From contig JACDAL010000048.1 of assembly GCA_013695465.1 (NCBI GenBank), positions 1-41,029 on the forward strand: 41,029 nt of DNA, written 5' to 3'. Shown here one piece after another: positions 23,874 to 31,809 of the stretch. Made by a program: the position numbers and the translations under genes. The first letter of the stretch is position 1; the number at the start of each line of letters is the position of its first letter. The DNA is from Actinomycetota bacterium. Lineage in GTDB: Bacteria; Actinomycetota; CADDZG01; WHSQ01. The notes below the pieces were generated by a model. That model did no database searches. It had not been told where the DNA came from and saw only the letters and a program-made list of their open reading frames with translations.

Positions 23874-24442
23874 GGATCGCGGTCGTCGATCACGGCATGG
23901 GCAACCTGCCAAGCGTCGCCCGTGCGCTAGAGGCCGCGGGCGCCTCGGTGGTGGTGACCTCGAGCGCCACCGAGGCCTCGGGGGCCGACGCCCTCTGCGT
24001 GCCGGGCCAGGGCATCTTCAACCGCTGCGTCGATAATCTGAGGGCCTCGGGCCTCGCCGAGCTCATCGGGCACTGGGTCGAGCAGGAGCGCCCTTTCTTG
24101 GGCATCTGTCTCGGCATGCAGGTCCTGTTCGAGAGCTCCGAGGAGGGGGGCACCGGACTCGGGCTGTTCGGGGGCCGGGTCGCCCGCCTCCGCCCTGCAG
24201 CGGGATCCGGCGACGTGCGGGTGCCGCACATCGGTTGGAACGAGGTGGCGGGCGAGTACTTCTACTTCGACCACTCCTATGTGGTTCACCCTTCGGACGA
24301 GGGGCTCGTGACGGGCTGGTGCGACCACGGTGAGCGCGTCGCGGCCCGTATCGAGCGCGGCCCCCTGCTGGCGGTCCAGTTCCATCCGGAGAAGAGCGCT
24401 GCCGCGGGGCTGGCCCTGCTGGGCCGCTGGGTCGCCGCGTGA
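23870..24442 (+). CDS. hisH: imidazole glycerol phosphate synthase, glutaminase subunit
   Basis: The 190-residue class I glutamine amidotransferase supplies ammonia to HisF. The triad is Cys80 (GICLGMQ), His172 and Glu174 (QFHPEKS). PHIGWNEV and YFYFDHSYVV match the HisH family. It starts at the GTG overlapping the hisB stop and ends in a GTGA overlap with hisA. Its partner HisF is 2.3 kb away, behind a histidine kinase gene, so the two subunits are probably not on the same tight message. Confidence 0.96.
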   Translation: MRIAVVDHGMGNLPSVARALEAAGASVVVTSSATEASGADALCVPGQGIFNRCVDNLRASGLAELIGHWVEQERPFLGICLGMQVLFESSEEGGTGLGLFGGRVARLRPAAGSGDVRVPHIGWNEVAGEYFYFDHSYVVHPSDEGLVTGWCDHGERVAARIERGPLLAVQFHPEKSAAAGLALLGRWVAA

Positions 24443-25164
24443 CCTTCACGGTCTACCCGGCAGTCGACATCTCCGGTGGCCGCTGCGTGCGGCTGCTTCA
24501 GGGACTTTTCGGGAGCGAGACGGTCTATTCCGAGGACCCCGCCGAGGTGGCGGCATCTTTCTGTCGCGCCGGCGCCGCCTGGCTCCACATCGTCGACCTT
24601 GACGGCGCCCGCACCGGAGAGCCTCAGAACCGTGACCTGCTACTGGAGGTCGTGCGGGCGGCCGAGTGTCCGGTGCAGGCCAGCGGGGGGGTGCGATCCG
24701 CAGCCGACGTCGAGCAGCTGCTGGCCGCTGGGGCGGCCCGGGTGGTGCTGGGCACGGTCGCAATCGAGGACCCCGGCGCGATCGCCGAGCTGTGCCGCGT
24801 CCATGGGGAGCGGATGGCGGTGTCCCTCGATGCTCGAGGGGGGCTCCTCCAGAGCCACGGCTGGACTGTGGGAACCGGGACCTCTGTGCTGGAGGTGGTT
24901 GCCGAGGTCTCCGGGCTGGGGGCGTGGGGTTTCGTCTACACCAACGTCGAGCGTGACGGCACGATGGCAGGGCCGGACCTCGAGGGCTTGCAGGCGGTGC
25001 TCGATGCCACCGCACTTCCGGTGATCGCATCGGGTGGCATCAGCTCGCTCGAGGAGGTGCGCGCAGTGGCCAAGGTGGGGGCCGCGGGAGCGATCGTGGG
25101 TCGGGCGCTCTACGAGGGCACCTTCACCATTCGCGAGGCGATCGAGGCCGGCTCGGCGGCCTAG
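24439..25164 (+). CDS. hisA: ProFAR isomerase (HisA; PriA-type bifunctionality doubtful)
   Basis: This 241-residue (beta/alpha)8 enzyme isomerises the ProFAR aminoaldose to the ketose. Asp10 in YPAVDISGGRCVRLLQG is the N-terminal catalytic acid, and VIASGGISSLEEV and GAIVGRALYEGTF are phosphate-binding motifs. In many actinobacteria this enzyme (PriA) also performs the TrpF reaction. The PriA-type Arg two positions before the conserved loop-5 Trp (RGRGW in Mycobacterium) is His here (QSHGW), which argues for HisA-only activity. The GTG start overlaps the hisH stop. It ends the first his block. Confidence 0.93.
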   Translation: MTFTVYPAVDISGGRCVRLLQGLFGSETVYSEDPAEVAASFCRAGAAWLHIVDLDGARTGEPQNRDLLLEVVRAAECPVQASGGVRSAADVEQLLAAGAARVVLGTVAIEDPGAIAELCRVHGERMAVSLDARGGLLQSHGWTVGTGTSVLEVVAEVSGLGAWGFVYTNVERDGTMAGPDLEGLQAVLDATALPVIASGGISSLEEVRAVAKVGAAGAIVGRALYEGTFTIREAIEAGSAA

Positions 25165-25215
25165 CGCGAGGCCACCGCCCCGATTTGGTATCTGCAGGCC
25201 CACTCTGGGCGTTTC

Positions 25216-25234
25216 GCCACCTCGCGAGGGTGGC
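25216..25234 (+). terminator. hairpin after hisA, possible terminator
   Basis: GCCACC (25216-25221) and GGTGGC (25229-25234) pair around the loop TCGCGAG in the 121-bp gap between hisA and the kinase gene. A weaker stem ATCGG/CCGAT follows at 25245-25259. Neither has a T-tract. The pair may end or attenuate the hisD-A transcript. Confidence 0.35.
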
Positions 25235-25285
25235 TAAAGCAGGCATCGGTAACGCCGATCACACGGTATGGAGTCGCGTTAGACC

Positions 25286-26695
25286 ATGCCTGAAGAAGGC
25301 CGCGCGACGCGGGGGCTCCGGCCCCCGCTTCTGCGCCTTTCCGGCGCCGGGCGCGTGTGGGTCCGGCCGCTGAACATCTTGCTCCTGGTCGCGCCCGCAG
25401 GGGTCATGGTGCTCGGTTATCGCGCCTATGCCTCCATTCGGGCTCGTTTCCAGCAGCAATCCCTGCACCGCCTTAACGAAAAGATGGAGGAGAGCGCGCA
25501 CACCCGGCTCTTGCGGGAGGCCCAGGCCAAGTACCGCTCCCTAGTCGAGGACGTGCCGGCGATCGTCTACATCTCCCCGCTGCGCGATGACTCGCCCTGG
25601 TCCTACGTCAGCCCCCAGATCGCCCCCGTCCTTGGGTTCTCGCCCGAGGAGTGGCTCGCAGGCCCGACCTGGCGCGATCGCCTCCATCCCGAGGATCGCG
25701 AGCGCGCCATGACGGAGCGGGCACAGGCCACCGGCTCCGATCAGAAGGAAGCGTTCGTGAGCGAATACCGCCTGCTGGCTAAGGACGCACGCGTTGTGTG
25801 GGTGTCGGACGAGGCAACGATCGTCAGACGTGAGGATCAGCCACTGTTCTACCGGGGGGTGCTGCTCGACGTCACCCGGCGCAAGCAGGCGGAGGCGGAC
25901 AAGGATGCGCTCGAGCTGCAACTGCTCCAGGCGCACAAGATGGGGGCGATCGGCGAGCTCGCCGGGGGAGTGGCGCACGACTTCAACAACCTCTTGTCCG
26001 TGATCCGCAATTACGCGCAGTTCGTGGACGATGAGCTAGATCACGGCGACCCCAAGAAGGAGGACCTCGCCGAGATCCTCAAGGCTTCGGAGCGGGCCAC
26101 CGCGCTCGTTCGCCAACTCCTCACTTTCTCCCGCAAGGAGATCATTAATCCGGAGCTGATCGATCTGAACCAGCTCGTAGGGGAACTCCAGACCCTGCTC
26201 AAGCGCGCGCTGAGGGAGAGCATCACCACAGTCGTGCGGCTCGAGGAGGACCTCGCCGCAGTCGAGATGGATCCGGGCCAGGTGCACCAGCTCTTGTTGA
26301 ACCTCGCAGTCAACGCTCAGGATGCGATGCCGGACGGAGGCACGCTTGTATTCGAGACGTCGAAGGTGCACGTGGAGCCGAATGCGATCGGCCCCTTCGA
26401 GGGCCTCGAGCCCGGCCCCCATGCCTGCATCACGGTGTCGGACACGGGCATGGGGATGAGCGCCGAAGTGAAGAGCCGGATCTTCGAGCCGTTCTTCACC
26501 ACCAAAGGCCGCGCTTCGGGGACCGGCCTGGGGCTCTCGACCGTCTACGGCGCGATAAAGCGGGCCGGAGGCGACATTGCCGTCTATTCGCGCAAGGGGC
26601 TCGGCACCACTTTAAAGGTCTATCTGCCGACGCGGCCGCAAGGTGTGACACCGACCCCCACACGCCCCTTCCTGGCGAAGAGCCCACAGGCTTAA
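25286..26695 (+). CDS. PAS-domain sensor histidine kinase (orphan, NtrB-like core)
   Basis: The 469-residue protein has one membrane segment near the N-terminus (about 29-46, LNILLLVAPAGVMVLGYRAY), a PAS domain (about 80-205, ending GVLLDVTRRKQAE), a dimerisation domain with phospho-acceptor His231 (GGVAHDFNNLLSVI) and a catalytic ATPase domain: N box NLAVNAQDAMPDGG, G1 DTGMGMS, G2 GTGLGLSTVYGAIKRAGG. The core is complete. No receiver domain or response regulator gene is adjacent. There is no sizeable extracytoplasmic loop, so the PAS domain probably senses a cytosolic signal or membrane state. It interrupts the his genes between hisA and hisF. Confidence 0.93.
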   Translation: MPEEGRATRGLRPPLLRLSGAGRVWVRPLNILLLVAPAGVMVLGYRAYASIRARFQQQSLHRLNEKMEESAHTRLLREAQAKYRSLVEDVPAIVYISPLRDDSPWSYVSPQIAPVLGFSPEEWLAGPTWRDRLHPEDRERAMTERAQATGSDQKEAFVSEYRLLAKDARVVWVSDEATIVRREDQPLFYRGVLLDVTRRKQAEADKDALELQLLQAHKMGAIGELAGGVAHDFNNLLSVIRNYAQFVDDELDHGDPKKEDLAEILKASERATALVRQLLTFSRKEIINPELIDLNQLVGELQTLLKRALRESITTVVRLEEDLAAVEMDPGQVHQLLLNLAVNAQDAMPDGGTLVFETSKVHVEPNAIGPFEGLEPGPHACITVSDTGMGMSAEVKSRIFEPFFTTKGRASGTGLGLSTVYGAIKRAGGDIAVYSRKGLGTTLKVYLPTRPQGVTPTPTRPFLAKSPQA

Positions 26696-26776
26696 GGAAA
26701 CCAGCCCTTCGCGTTTAGCGTCGGAGCGGGCAGGAAACTGCACGCTGTCCAGAAAAAGCCCGACCTGGGAGCACTC

Positions 26777-26782
26777 TAGGGT
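26777..26782 (+). promoter_or_regulatory. candidate -10 hexamer for hisF
   Basis: TAGGGT is followed by six nt (TGTCCC) and the hisF GTG. This implies a second his transcription start after the kinase gene, giving a leaderless hisF message. Confidence 0.4.
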
Positions 26783-26788
26783 TGTCCC

Positions 26789-27598
26789 GTGCTCGCGAAA
26801 CGGATCATTCCCTGCCTCGACGTCGACCGCGGCCGGGTGGTCAAGGGCGTTCGCTTCGTGAAGCTGCGCGACGCCGGCGACCCGGCGGAGCTTGCGCTTG
26901 CCTACGATGGCGAAGGCGCGGACGAACTCGTGTTTCTCGACATCACTGCTTCGACCGAGCAGAGGGAGCTGATCCTGCACGCCGCCGAGCGTGCCGCCGA
27001 GTCTGTTTTCATTCCCCTGACGGTAGGTGGCGGGGTGCGCTCGGTCTCAGACGTGCGCCGCCTGCTGCGCGCCGGGGCCGACAAGGTGGCGGTCAACAGT
27101 GCCGTCGTCAGGCGACCGGAGCTGGTGCAGGAGGCGGCCGCTGAATTCGGCTCGCAGGCGATCGTGGTCGCCATCGACGCCCGCCGAACTCGGGACGCGC
27201 GCCGGGAGGGAGGGCAGGGAGGGGAGGAAAAAATGGGGTGGGAGGTCTATGTCGACGGGGGCCGGGTGGCGACCGGCTTGGACGCGGTCTCGTGGGCACG
27301 GCGAGCGGCCGGTCTGGGCGCAGGAGAGATACTGCTCACCTCCATGGACAGGGACGGGACTACCGGGGGGTACGACCTGAAACTCACCAGGACGGTCGCC
27401 GAATCGGTCCCCATCCCGGTGATTGCCTCGGGAGGCGCCGGCACGCCCGATCACCTCGCCGATGCGGTCGACCCCCACCTCGGCGCCGCGGACGCTGCGC
27501 TAGCCGCTTCCGTGTTCCATTTCGGCACCTTCTCGGTCGCAGACGCCAAGCAGGCCCTGGCCCACAGGGGCATTCCCGTTAGGATTACCGGCCCATGA
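26789..27598 (+). CDS. hisF: imidazole glycerol phosphate synthase, cyclase subunit
   Basis: The 269-residue barrel enzyme uses ammonia from HisH to make imidazole glycerol phosphate and AICAR. Catalytic Asp11 ([15 protein letters not shown]) and Asp130 (VVVAIDAR) are present, with LTVGGGVRS and VIASGGAGT as phosphate loops. It is about 15 residues longer than usual because of a Gly/Arg/Glu-rich insertion at about 133-150 ([17 protein letters not shown]), directly after Asp130 in a region that usually holds a short loop. The GTG start lacks a clear ribosome site and lies six nt after a candidate -10. The M24 peptidase gene follows after 13 nt. Confidence 0.96.
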   Translation: MLAKRIIPCLDVDRGRVVKGVRFVKLRDAGDPAELALAYDGEGADELVFLDITASTEQRELILHAAERAAESVFIPLTVGGGVRSVSDVRRLLRAGADKVAVNSAVVRRPELVQEAAAEFGSQAIVVAIDARRTRDARREGGQGGEEKMGWEVYVDGGRVATGLDAVSWARRAAGLGAGEILLTSMDRDGTTGGYDLKLTRTVAESVPIPVIASGGAGTPDHLADAVDPHLGAADAALAASVFHFGTFSVADAKQALAHRGIPVRITGP

Positions 27599-27611
27599 CA
27601 TCGACTACGAC

Positions 27612-28754
27612 GTGACCGCTTTCCTGCTCTACGGCGACGGCGTTCACAGCCCTGAGATGCGGCACGAGATCGGTGAGGCTATCTCGGACCCGCTCACGTT
27701 TATAGACGTCGACGGTCGCCGCATCGCGGTGACGGGGCCTTTCGAAACCGCGATCCTCGAACGCCGGGAGGACCTCGTGGACGAGGTCTGGAGCACTGCC
27801 GACCTAGGCTCGTGGGAGCTCGTTCGAGACGAGTCGGTTCCCAGCCACGCTATAGAACCCGAGCTCGTCCTGCGAGCGGTGCGGCGGGCCGGCGCCGACT
27901 CGCTGACGGTTCCACCGACCCTCCCGGTCGCAATCGCCGACCACCTTCGGGCAAATGGGATAGGGCTCGAGATCGACGCGATCGCGTGGAGCGCTCGGCG
28001 GCGGCGCAAGACCCCTGGGGAGCTCGAGGGCATCGAGCGCGCCCAGCGCGCCGCCGATGTGGCGATGCTGGCCGCGGCCCACCTGTTTCGCGCCTCGGAG
28101 AAGACCTCGGACGGCTACCTTCGCTTCGAGGGCGAGATCATCACCGCCGAGCTCGTGAGGGAGGCGATGAGCACGCGACTCCTGGCCCAGGGGGCGGAGT
28201 CGGAGGAAATCCTTGTGCAGCCCGGAGACCAATGTCTCAAGGGGCACGAGCTCGGCTCCGGCCCGATCCGAGCGCATGAGTCCGTGGTCATCGACTGCTT
28301 CCCACGCGACCGGCGCTCGGGGGCGCACACAGACATGACCCGTACCTTCGTTTCAGGCCGTCCGTCCGAGGATCTCGCCCGCCTGCACGGGGCCTGCCGC
28401 AAGGCGCTTCGTATCGCCTACGAGAGTTTGCGCCCGGGCTCAGACGATGCCCATTCCCGCGTGACCGATCACTTCGAGGCCCTCGGCTTCGCCACTCAGC
28501 GTAGCCACGACGGAGCCGGCCCCCTCGAGCAGGGTTTCAACCACTCCCTCGGCCACGGCGTCGGTCTCGAGATCCACGAAGCCCCGCTGCTGGGCCGGCG
28601 CTCGGAAAAGCTAGTGGCGGGCGACGTCGTAGCGGTCGAGCCCGGCCTCTATTTTCCCGGCATCGGGGGTGTGCGTCTGGAAGACACCGTATTGATCACC
28701 GAGGACGGCATCGAGTACTTCACGGACCCCTTTCCCTACGACCTCGAGCCATGA
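27612..28754 (+). CDS. M24-family metallopeptidase (Xaa-Pro aminopeptidase-like)
   Basis: The 380-residue protein has an N-terminal creatinase-like domain (1 to about 140) and a pita-bread catalytic domain. The five metal ligands are recognisable: the two Asp of [21 protein letters not shown], His in [13 protein letters not shown], Glu in VAVEPGLYF and Glu in GVRLEDTV. It probably cleaves X-Pro or a related amide bond in the cytoplasm; substrate unknown. The GTG start is 13 nt after hisF and the stop overlaps the hisI ATG as ATGA, so the gene is embedded in the his operon. The reason for that placement is unknown. Confidence 0.92.
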   Translation: MTAFLLYGDGVHSPEMRHEIGEAISDPLTFIDVDGRRIAVTGPFETAILERREDLVDEVWSTADLGSWELVRDESVPSHAIEPELVLRAVRRAGADSLTVPPTLPVAIADHLRANGIGLEIDAIAWSARRRRKTPGELEGIERAQRAADVAMLAAAHLFRASEKTSDGYLRFEGEIITAELVREAMSTRLLAQGAESEEILVQPGDQCLKGHELGSGPIRAHESVVIDCFPRDRRSGAHTDMTRTFVSGRPSEDLARLHGACRKALRIAYESLRPGSDDAHSRVTDHFEALGFATQRSHDGAGPLEQGFNHSLGHGVGLEIHEAPLLGRRSEKLVAGDVVAVEPGLYFPGIGGVRLEDTVLITEDGIEYFTDPFPYDLEP

Positions 28755-29101
28755 TCCCCGGCGGCCACTCGGCCGCGATCCCCGGCGGCCACTCGGCCAC
28801 GATCGCGTTCGACGAGCGCGGTCTCGCTCCGGCGATCGTCCAGGACGCTTCCACCAAGGAGGTCCTGATGCTTGCCTACGTCGATGCGGAGTCTCTCAGG
28901 CGCACTCAAGAGGACGGCACCACCTGGTTCTGGAGCCGGTCGCGGCGCGGATACTGGAACAAGGGGGCCACGTCCGGCAACTTCCAGAGGGTGGTGGAGC
29001 TGCGTTATGACTGCGACGCGGACGCGGTGCTGATGCTGGTCGAGCCCGAGGGACCCGCCTGCCACACCGGGCAGCGCTCTTGTTTTCACCGAATCTTGTG
29101 A
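28751..29101 (+). CDS. hisI: phosphoribosyl-AMP cyclohydrolase
   Basis: The 116-residue monofunctional enzyme opens the adenine ring of PR-AMP. Metal sites are complete: the Mg site in DCDADAV (Asp87, Asp89, Asp91) and the zinc-type cysteines Cys88, Cys104 and Cys111 ([12 protein letters not shown]). No HisE domain is fused. The N-terminus carries a tandem peptide, IPGGHSAA then IPGGHSAT, encoded by a 24-bp duplication right after the start codon; the conserved domain begins at about residue 18. Translation is coupled on both sides, with ATGA to the M24 gene and GTGA to trpE. Confidence 0.96.
   Translation: MIPGGHSAAIPGGHSATIAFDERGLAPAIVQDASTKEVLMLAYVDAESLRRTQEDGTTWFWSRSRRGYWNKGATSGNFQRVVELRYDCDADAVLMLVEPEGPACHTGQRSCFHRIL
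28754..28801 (+). repeat. two-copy 24-bp tandem repeat at the 5' end of hisI
   Basis: ATCCCCGGCGGCCACTCGGC plus CGCG (28754-28777) is repeated as the same sequence ending CACG (28778-28801), with one base difference. It keeps the reading frame (eight codons) and starts immediately after the hisI ATG. Confidence 0.92.
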
Positions 29102-30615
29102 GGGCGCTGTACCCGAGCCGTCAGGAGTTTTGCGAGCTGGCGACCCGCCACCCAATTGTCCCGGTGTGGCGCACGGTTATGGCCGACGCCCAAACCCCGG
29201 TGGCGGCCTTCCTGCGGCTCGAGGCAACGCTTTCGAACGCGTTCCTGCTCGAGAGCGTGGAAGGCGGCGAGCGCTGGGGCCGCTACTCATTCATCGGAGG
29301 AGACGCCTTTGCCGTCATCAAGGCAGTCGGAGGCAGGGTCGTCGTCGAGGGAACGCCTCCCCTGCGGCCGGACAAGAAAGAGCCGCCTCTCGCCTACATG
29401 AGGCGTCTCCTGGAGGCGTGCCGGGCGCCGGTGCTGGAGGGCCTGCCGCCGCTTCACGGTGGGGCCGTAGGCTTCCTTGGATACGACTGCGTCAGGGAGC
29501 TGGAGCACCTCCCGAACATGCCGCCGGACGATCTGAATCTTCCCGACGCGGCCCTCATCTTGACGGGCACCCTGGTGGCCCTCGACCACCTCAGCCAGAA
29601 GGCCTATGTGATCACCAACGTCGCCACTCCCGAGGATCCTGAGCGCGCCTACGACGATGCAGTGGCGCGCTGCGACGACGTCGTGGGCAGGCTCGCGGCG
29701 CCCCTTGGTGCCGGGGCAGTTGATATTGCGCCGCCGAAGTCGCCGATCTTCGAAACCGAGGTCTCGGATGCCGACTACGCCTCCTGGGTCGAGGAGGCGC
29801 GCTCGCTCATCTACGCCGGGGACATCTTTCAGGTGGTCCCGTCGCGCCGTTTCCAGGCCCCGATACAGGGCTCCGCCTTCGGCGCCTATCGCGTCCTCCG
29901 GACGATCAACCCGAGCCCTTACATGTACTTCCTGCGCTTCGAGGAGACCGCCGAGCACCCCGCTTTCGAGCTGGCGGGCTCCTCTCCCGAGCCGCTCGTG
30001 AAAGTCATGGGCACCGAGGTCGTCACTCGGCCGATCGCCGGCACACGACCTCGGGGCCGGAGCCCCGATGAGGATCTGCGACTGGAACAGGACTTGCTCG
30101 CGGACCGCAAGGAGAGGGCGGAGCACGTCATGCTGGTCGACCTCGCCCGCAACGACATCGGGCGCATCGCCTGCTTCGGCTCGGTCGAGGTCGACGAGCT
30201 CATGATGGTCGAGCGCTTCTCTCACGTCATGCACATCGTCTCGAACGTCCGGGGCACGCTTGCACCCGGCCGCAGCGCGTTCGACGCATTGACGGCCTGT
30301 TTTCCTCACGGCACGGTGTCGGGGGCTCCCAAGGTGCGTGCGATGGAAATCATCGATTCGCTCGAGCCCACAAAGAGGGGGCCCTATGCCGGGATCGTGG
30401 GCTACTTCGACTTCTCGGGAAACCTCGACACGTGCATCACCATTCGTACATTGGTACAAACCGGGGGCCGCGCCTATGTGCAGGCGGGGGCAGGGATAGT
30501 GGCCGACTCCGTGGGGGCCGCCGAGGCGGAGGAGACGCGCAATAAGGCGGAGGCCTTGCTGCGGGCCGCCGCCGCCGCCGGCGACCTGGACGCGACCGCC
30601 GCCGCCCGCGACTGA
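29098..30615 (+). CDS. trpE: anthranilate synthase component I
   Basis: The 505-residue enzyme converts chorismate to anthranilate with ammonia from TrpG. The tryptophan feedback-site motif LLES is at 50-53. The chorismate-binding domain is complete: [58 protein letters not shown] and [12 protein letters not shown]. The GTG at 29098 overlaps the hisI stop (GTGA), which ties trp to the his message. A TTG at 29080 would extend the protein into hisI and is less likely. trpG and trpD are not nearby. Confidence 0.96.
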   Translation: MRALYPSRQEFCELATRHPIVPVWRTVMADAQTPVAAFLRLEATLSNAFLLESVEGGERWGRYSFIGGDAFAVIKAVGGRVVVEGTPPLRPDKKEPPLAYMRRLLEACRAPVLEGLPPLHGGAVGFLGYDCVRELEHLPNMPPDDLNLPDAALILTGTLVALDHLSQKAYVITNVATPEDPERAYDDAVARCDDVVGRLAAPLGAGAVDIAPPKSPIFETEVSDADYASWVEEARSLIYAGDIFQVVPSRRFQAPIQGSAFGAYRVLRTINPSPYMYFLRFEETAEHPAFELAGSSPEPLVKVMGTEVVTRPIAGTRPRGRSPDEDLRLEQDLLADRKERAEHVMLVDLARNDIGRIACFGSVEVDELMMVERFSHVMHIVSNVRGTLAPGRSAFDALTACFPHGTVSGAPKVRAMEIIDSLEPTKRGPYAGIVGYFDFSGNLDTCITIRTLVQTGGRAYVQAGAGIVADSVGAAEAEETRNKAEALLRAAAAAGDLDATAAARD

Positions 30616-30670
30616 CTTATCGCCTTCTAGGTCTAAGAGCCCGCCACCTGCCGGCCGAGGGAGCACGCTG

Positions 30671-30686
30671 CCTGCGCCGTCGCAGG
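30671..30686. terminator. small hairpin between convergent trpE and PRC-barrel genes
   Basis: CCTGCG and CGCAGG form a perfect 6-bp stem around CCGT, 55 bp after the trpE stop and 58 bp from the opposite stop. It could serve both directions. There is no T-tract on either side. Confidence 0.3.
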
Positions 30687-30743
30687 TCGTTGGTGATCAG
30701 ATGAGCGCTTCACCGCCACCAAATCTCGGGCCGCGGGCCACGG

Positions 30744-31004
30744 TCAGTACGGCTCGAGCCGCTCCGCCTCAGCGGCCTCGAGACTGAGCTCAACGCTCGT
30801 CTCGGTAATCCGGCCCACGAAGTCGGCCGGCGCGAAACGCTCGGTGGAGAGGATCCCGGAGGTCACCGTGATGCCGGAGAAGATGTCCTTCTCCTTGTCG
30901 GCGACCACTCGGCCCACCTTGCCGATTTCGGCGCCCGTGGAGTCGTGGACGGGTGTGCCCTCTTTCAGGGCGGGCCATGCAATGGGCCGGTCCTCGTCTG
31001 CCAT
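30744..31004 (-). CDS. PRC-barrel-like small protein
   Basis: The 86-residue protein (MADEDRPIAWPALKEG) looks like a PRC-barrel domain: EGTPVHDSTGAEIGKVGRVV, then DIFSGITVTSG and an acidic C-terminus. PRC barrels bind RNA-processing or photosynthetic partners, or membrane surfaces; the role here is unknown. A longer frame to 31253 overlaps the divergent lipoprotein gene and is rejected. TAGTAT seven nt before the ATG predicts a leaderless message, sharing its promoter segment with the opposite gene. Confidence 0.75.
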   Translation of the reverse strand: MADEDRPIAWPALKEGTPVHDSTGAEIGKVGRVVADKEKDIFSGITVTSGILSTERFAPADFVGRITETSVELSLEAAEAERLEPY

Positions 31005-31010
31005 GACGCG

Positions 31011-31017
31011 GATACTA
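31011..31017. promoter_or_regulatory. overlapping bidirectional -10 elements between divergent genes
   Basis: GATACTA contains GATACT on the plus strand (six nt before GTG 31023) and TAGTAT on the minus strand (seven nt before ATG 31004). The two start codons are only 18 bp apart, so each promoter's upstream part would lie inside the other gene. Confidence 0.45.
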
Positions 31018-31022
31018 AGCGG

Positions 31023-31799
31023 GTGGCTACCCTGAGACGTGCTGCCGGACTTCTGCTGGCTCTCGCAGTGGCTCAGGCCTGCAGCCCCCAGCCGTCTTCG
31101 AACCCCAACCCCGTGAGCTCCCCCGGCCCCCCACGTGTGCGGGAAGAAGTCGTCGCCCGGCACGCCCGGCAGTTCAATGAGGACGATCCCGACCGGCGGG
31201 CCGGCTCCCAGGGCGAGCAGATCGCGGCCGCCTACCTCGTGGCCCACCTCCAAACCGCGGGCTATGGCACGTTTCTCGATCCGGTCCCGGTCTCGAACCT
31301 GGTGCGCTCGACCAACGTGGTCGCGACGCCGCCATCAGGGCGGCGGCCGCTCGTGGCCGTGACCGTCCCTTACGACACCCCCCCAGTCGAAGCCGGCCCT
31401 ACTCGGGGAGGAGCCGAAGCGCTGGGACTGTTCCTGGAGCTGGCGCGGGCGTTGTCGATCGCTCGTCCCCAGCATCGCATCTCGTTTGTCGCTCTGGGAG
31501 CCGAGCGCGCGGAGGTGTCCGGTGGCCGGCTCGGTTCTCGGCGCCTGGTCATCTACTTGCGGGAGCGCTCCCTGAGCCCGCTGATGGTCGTGCTCGAGGA
31601 CATCGATGTCGGCGAGACGTCGGTCCAGGCCACCGGGGACAAGGCCGAGGAGGTGGTCGGGGGGACCGCGCCCGGCAGGGCCGAAGGGCCGGTGGCCGAG
31701 GTACTCGAAGCGGCCGGGCTCGATGTGTTGACGGTCTCCGGGGGCGCTCGAGAGACCGGCGACGCGCTCCTCGGTTACCTTGGCGCGCGCGCCCGATAG
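31023..31799 (+). CDS. lipoprotein-like, degenerate M28 peptidase-fold protein
   Basis: The 258-residue protein has a short export signal ending in AVAQAC (Cys20 as a possible lipid site, though Gln at -2 is atypical) and a Pro/Ser-rich linker. An M28-like domain follows: RRAGSQGEQIAAAYLVAHLQ, VAVTVPYDTPP, GGAEALGLFLELARAL and ISFVALGAERAE. The zinc ligands look lost: the usual HxD is PYD, the GANDNASG-type motif is PTRGGAEA, and the EE pair is ER. It is probably a non-catalytic relative, perhaps a binding protein (inference). Its TAG stop forms part of the TAGGGT hexamer before trpC. Confidence 0.68.
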   Translation: MATLRRAAGLLLALAVAQACSPQPSSNPNPVSSPGPPRVREEVVARHARQFNEDDPDRRAGSQGEQIAAAYLVAHLQTAGYGTFLDPVPVSNLVRSTNVVATPPSGRRPLVAVTVPYDTPPVEAGPTRGGAEALGLFLELARALSIARPQHRISFVALGAERAEVSGGRLGSRRLVIYLRERSLSPLMVVLEDIDVGETSVQATGDKAEEVVGGTAPGRAEGPVAEVLEAAGLDVLTVSGGARETGDALLGYLGARAR

Positions 31800-31802
31800 G
31801 GT
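31797..31802 (+). promoter_or_regulatory. candidate -10 hexamer for trpC-B-A
   Basis: TAGGGT overlaps the TAG stop of the preceding gene and is followed by seven nt and the trpC ATG at 31810. It has the same hexamer and nearly the same spacing as before hisF. Confidence 0.35.
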
Positions 31803-31809
31803 CGCTGTG

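Noticed and set aside
29287-30666. 459-codon minus-strand frame opposite trpE
   Set aside because: trpE motifs are intact on the plus strand and the opposite frame lacks any.
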